Shown: positions 63,984 through 64,000 of the stretch, in pieces
Layout: each line of letters opens with the position of its first letter
Position numbering within the stretch: position 1 is the stretch's first letter
Assembly (NCBI GenBank): GCA_000824785.1
Contig: CCNB01000006.1
Coordinates: forward strand, 62,001-126,000
Length of the DNA: 64,000 bases
From: Mesorhizobium plurifarium
GTDB lineage: Bacteria > Pseudomonadota > Alphaproteobacteria > Rhizobiales > Rhizobiaceae
Direction: 5' to 3'
Program-made: the position numbers and the translations under genes
The notes under the pieces: generated by a model
What the model saw: only the letters and a program-made list of their open reading frames with translations
The model's database searches: none
What the model was told of the DNA's origin: nothing

Positions 63984-64000
63984 CCGCATAGCGGCATGCG

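Overview
The window is GC-rich DNA from an alphaproteobacterium of the Rhizobiales, most probably Mesorhizobium or a close relative. This rests on gene content and order: dusB(nifR3)-ntrB-ntrC-ntrY-ntrX with hfq-hflX beyond, ispDF fused and next to cinA-type pncC and lipA, a phosphatidylcholine synthase, an IalB-like secreted protein, and dispersed palindromic repeats of the type seen between rhizobial genes. No species-level call was possible without a search.

Layout. 1-3.4 kb: the 3' end of an uncharacterised gene coupled to a metallo-beta-lactamase-fold hydrolase, a small membrane protein and a glyoxalase-fold protein. 3.6-9.1 kb: tRNA-Val(CAC), gph, rpiA, a DUF2059 secreted protein, glutathione reductase and the magnesium transporter mgtE, whose start is preceded by a strong two-stem hairpin. 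9.3-16.1 kb: a BacA/BclA-like ABC exporter, a small secreted protein, a DsbA-family oxidoreductase, a YejA-like peptide-binding protein, an IalB-like protein and hspQ. 16.4-22.1 kb: an AEC carrier, a UbiH-type hydroxylase, a DUF2182/DUF1326 pair coupled to pcs, and a quinone reductase. 22.4-27.1 kb: a complete BMP-type nucleoside ABC importer operon. 27.4-33.8 kb: rimO and a TerC-family protein, then a patchy accessory stretch with DUF930, DUF3606, DUF982 and SRAP proteins, a Cys-containing secreted protein, tRNA-Ser(TGA) and a 29-residue RiPP-precursor-like peptide. 33.8-41.5 kb: a housekeeping run of rlpA, a penicillin-binding-protein-like gene with degenerate active-site motifs, tmk, holB, metG, tatD and a PhnP-like hydrolase. 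41.7-48.1 kb: assorted enzymes, then an ECF sigma/anti-sigma/BI-1-family operon. 48.2-53 kb: aromatic aminotransferase, mazG, hflX-hfq and a D-amino acid aminotransferase. 53-60.6 kb: the nitrogen regulation cluster. 60.7-64 kb: ispDF, pncC, a COQ10-like protein and lipA.

How the genes work together. NtrBC and NtrYX form the nitrogen-sensing core, with Hfq/HflX post-transcriptional functions close by. RlpA, the DD-carboxypeptidase-like protein, the BacA-like exporter and YejA all concern the envelope or peptide traffic. Gor, the DsbA-like protein, the UbiH-type enzyme, quinone reductase and COQ10-like protein concern redox and quinone metabolism.

Most unusual points: the PBP-like protein that has lost two of its three catalytic motifs; the orphan RiPP-like peptide; the mgtE leader hairpin with an upstream reading frame ending inside it; a dispersed repeat whose edge supplies the TAG stop codon of several genes; and a motif shared by the two ntr operon leaders. 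I found no CRISPR array, insertion sequence, transposase, integrase or prophage.
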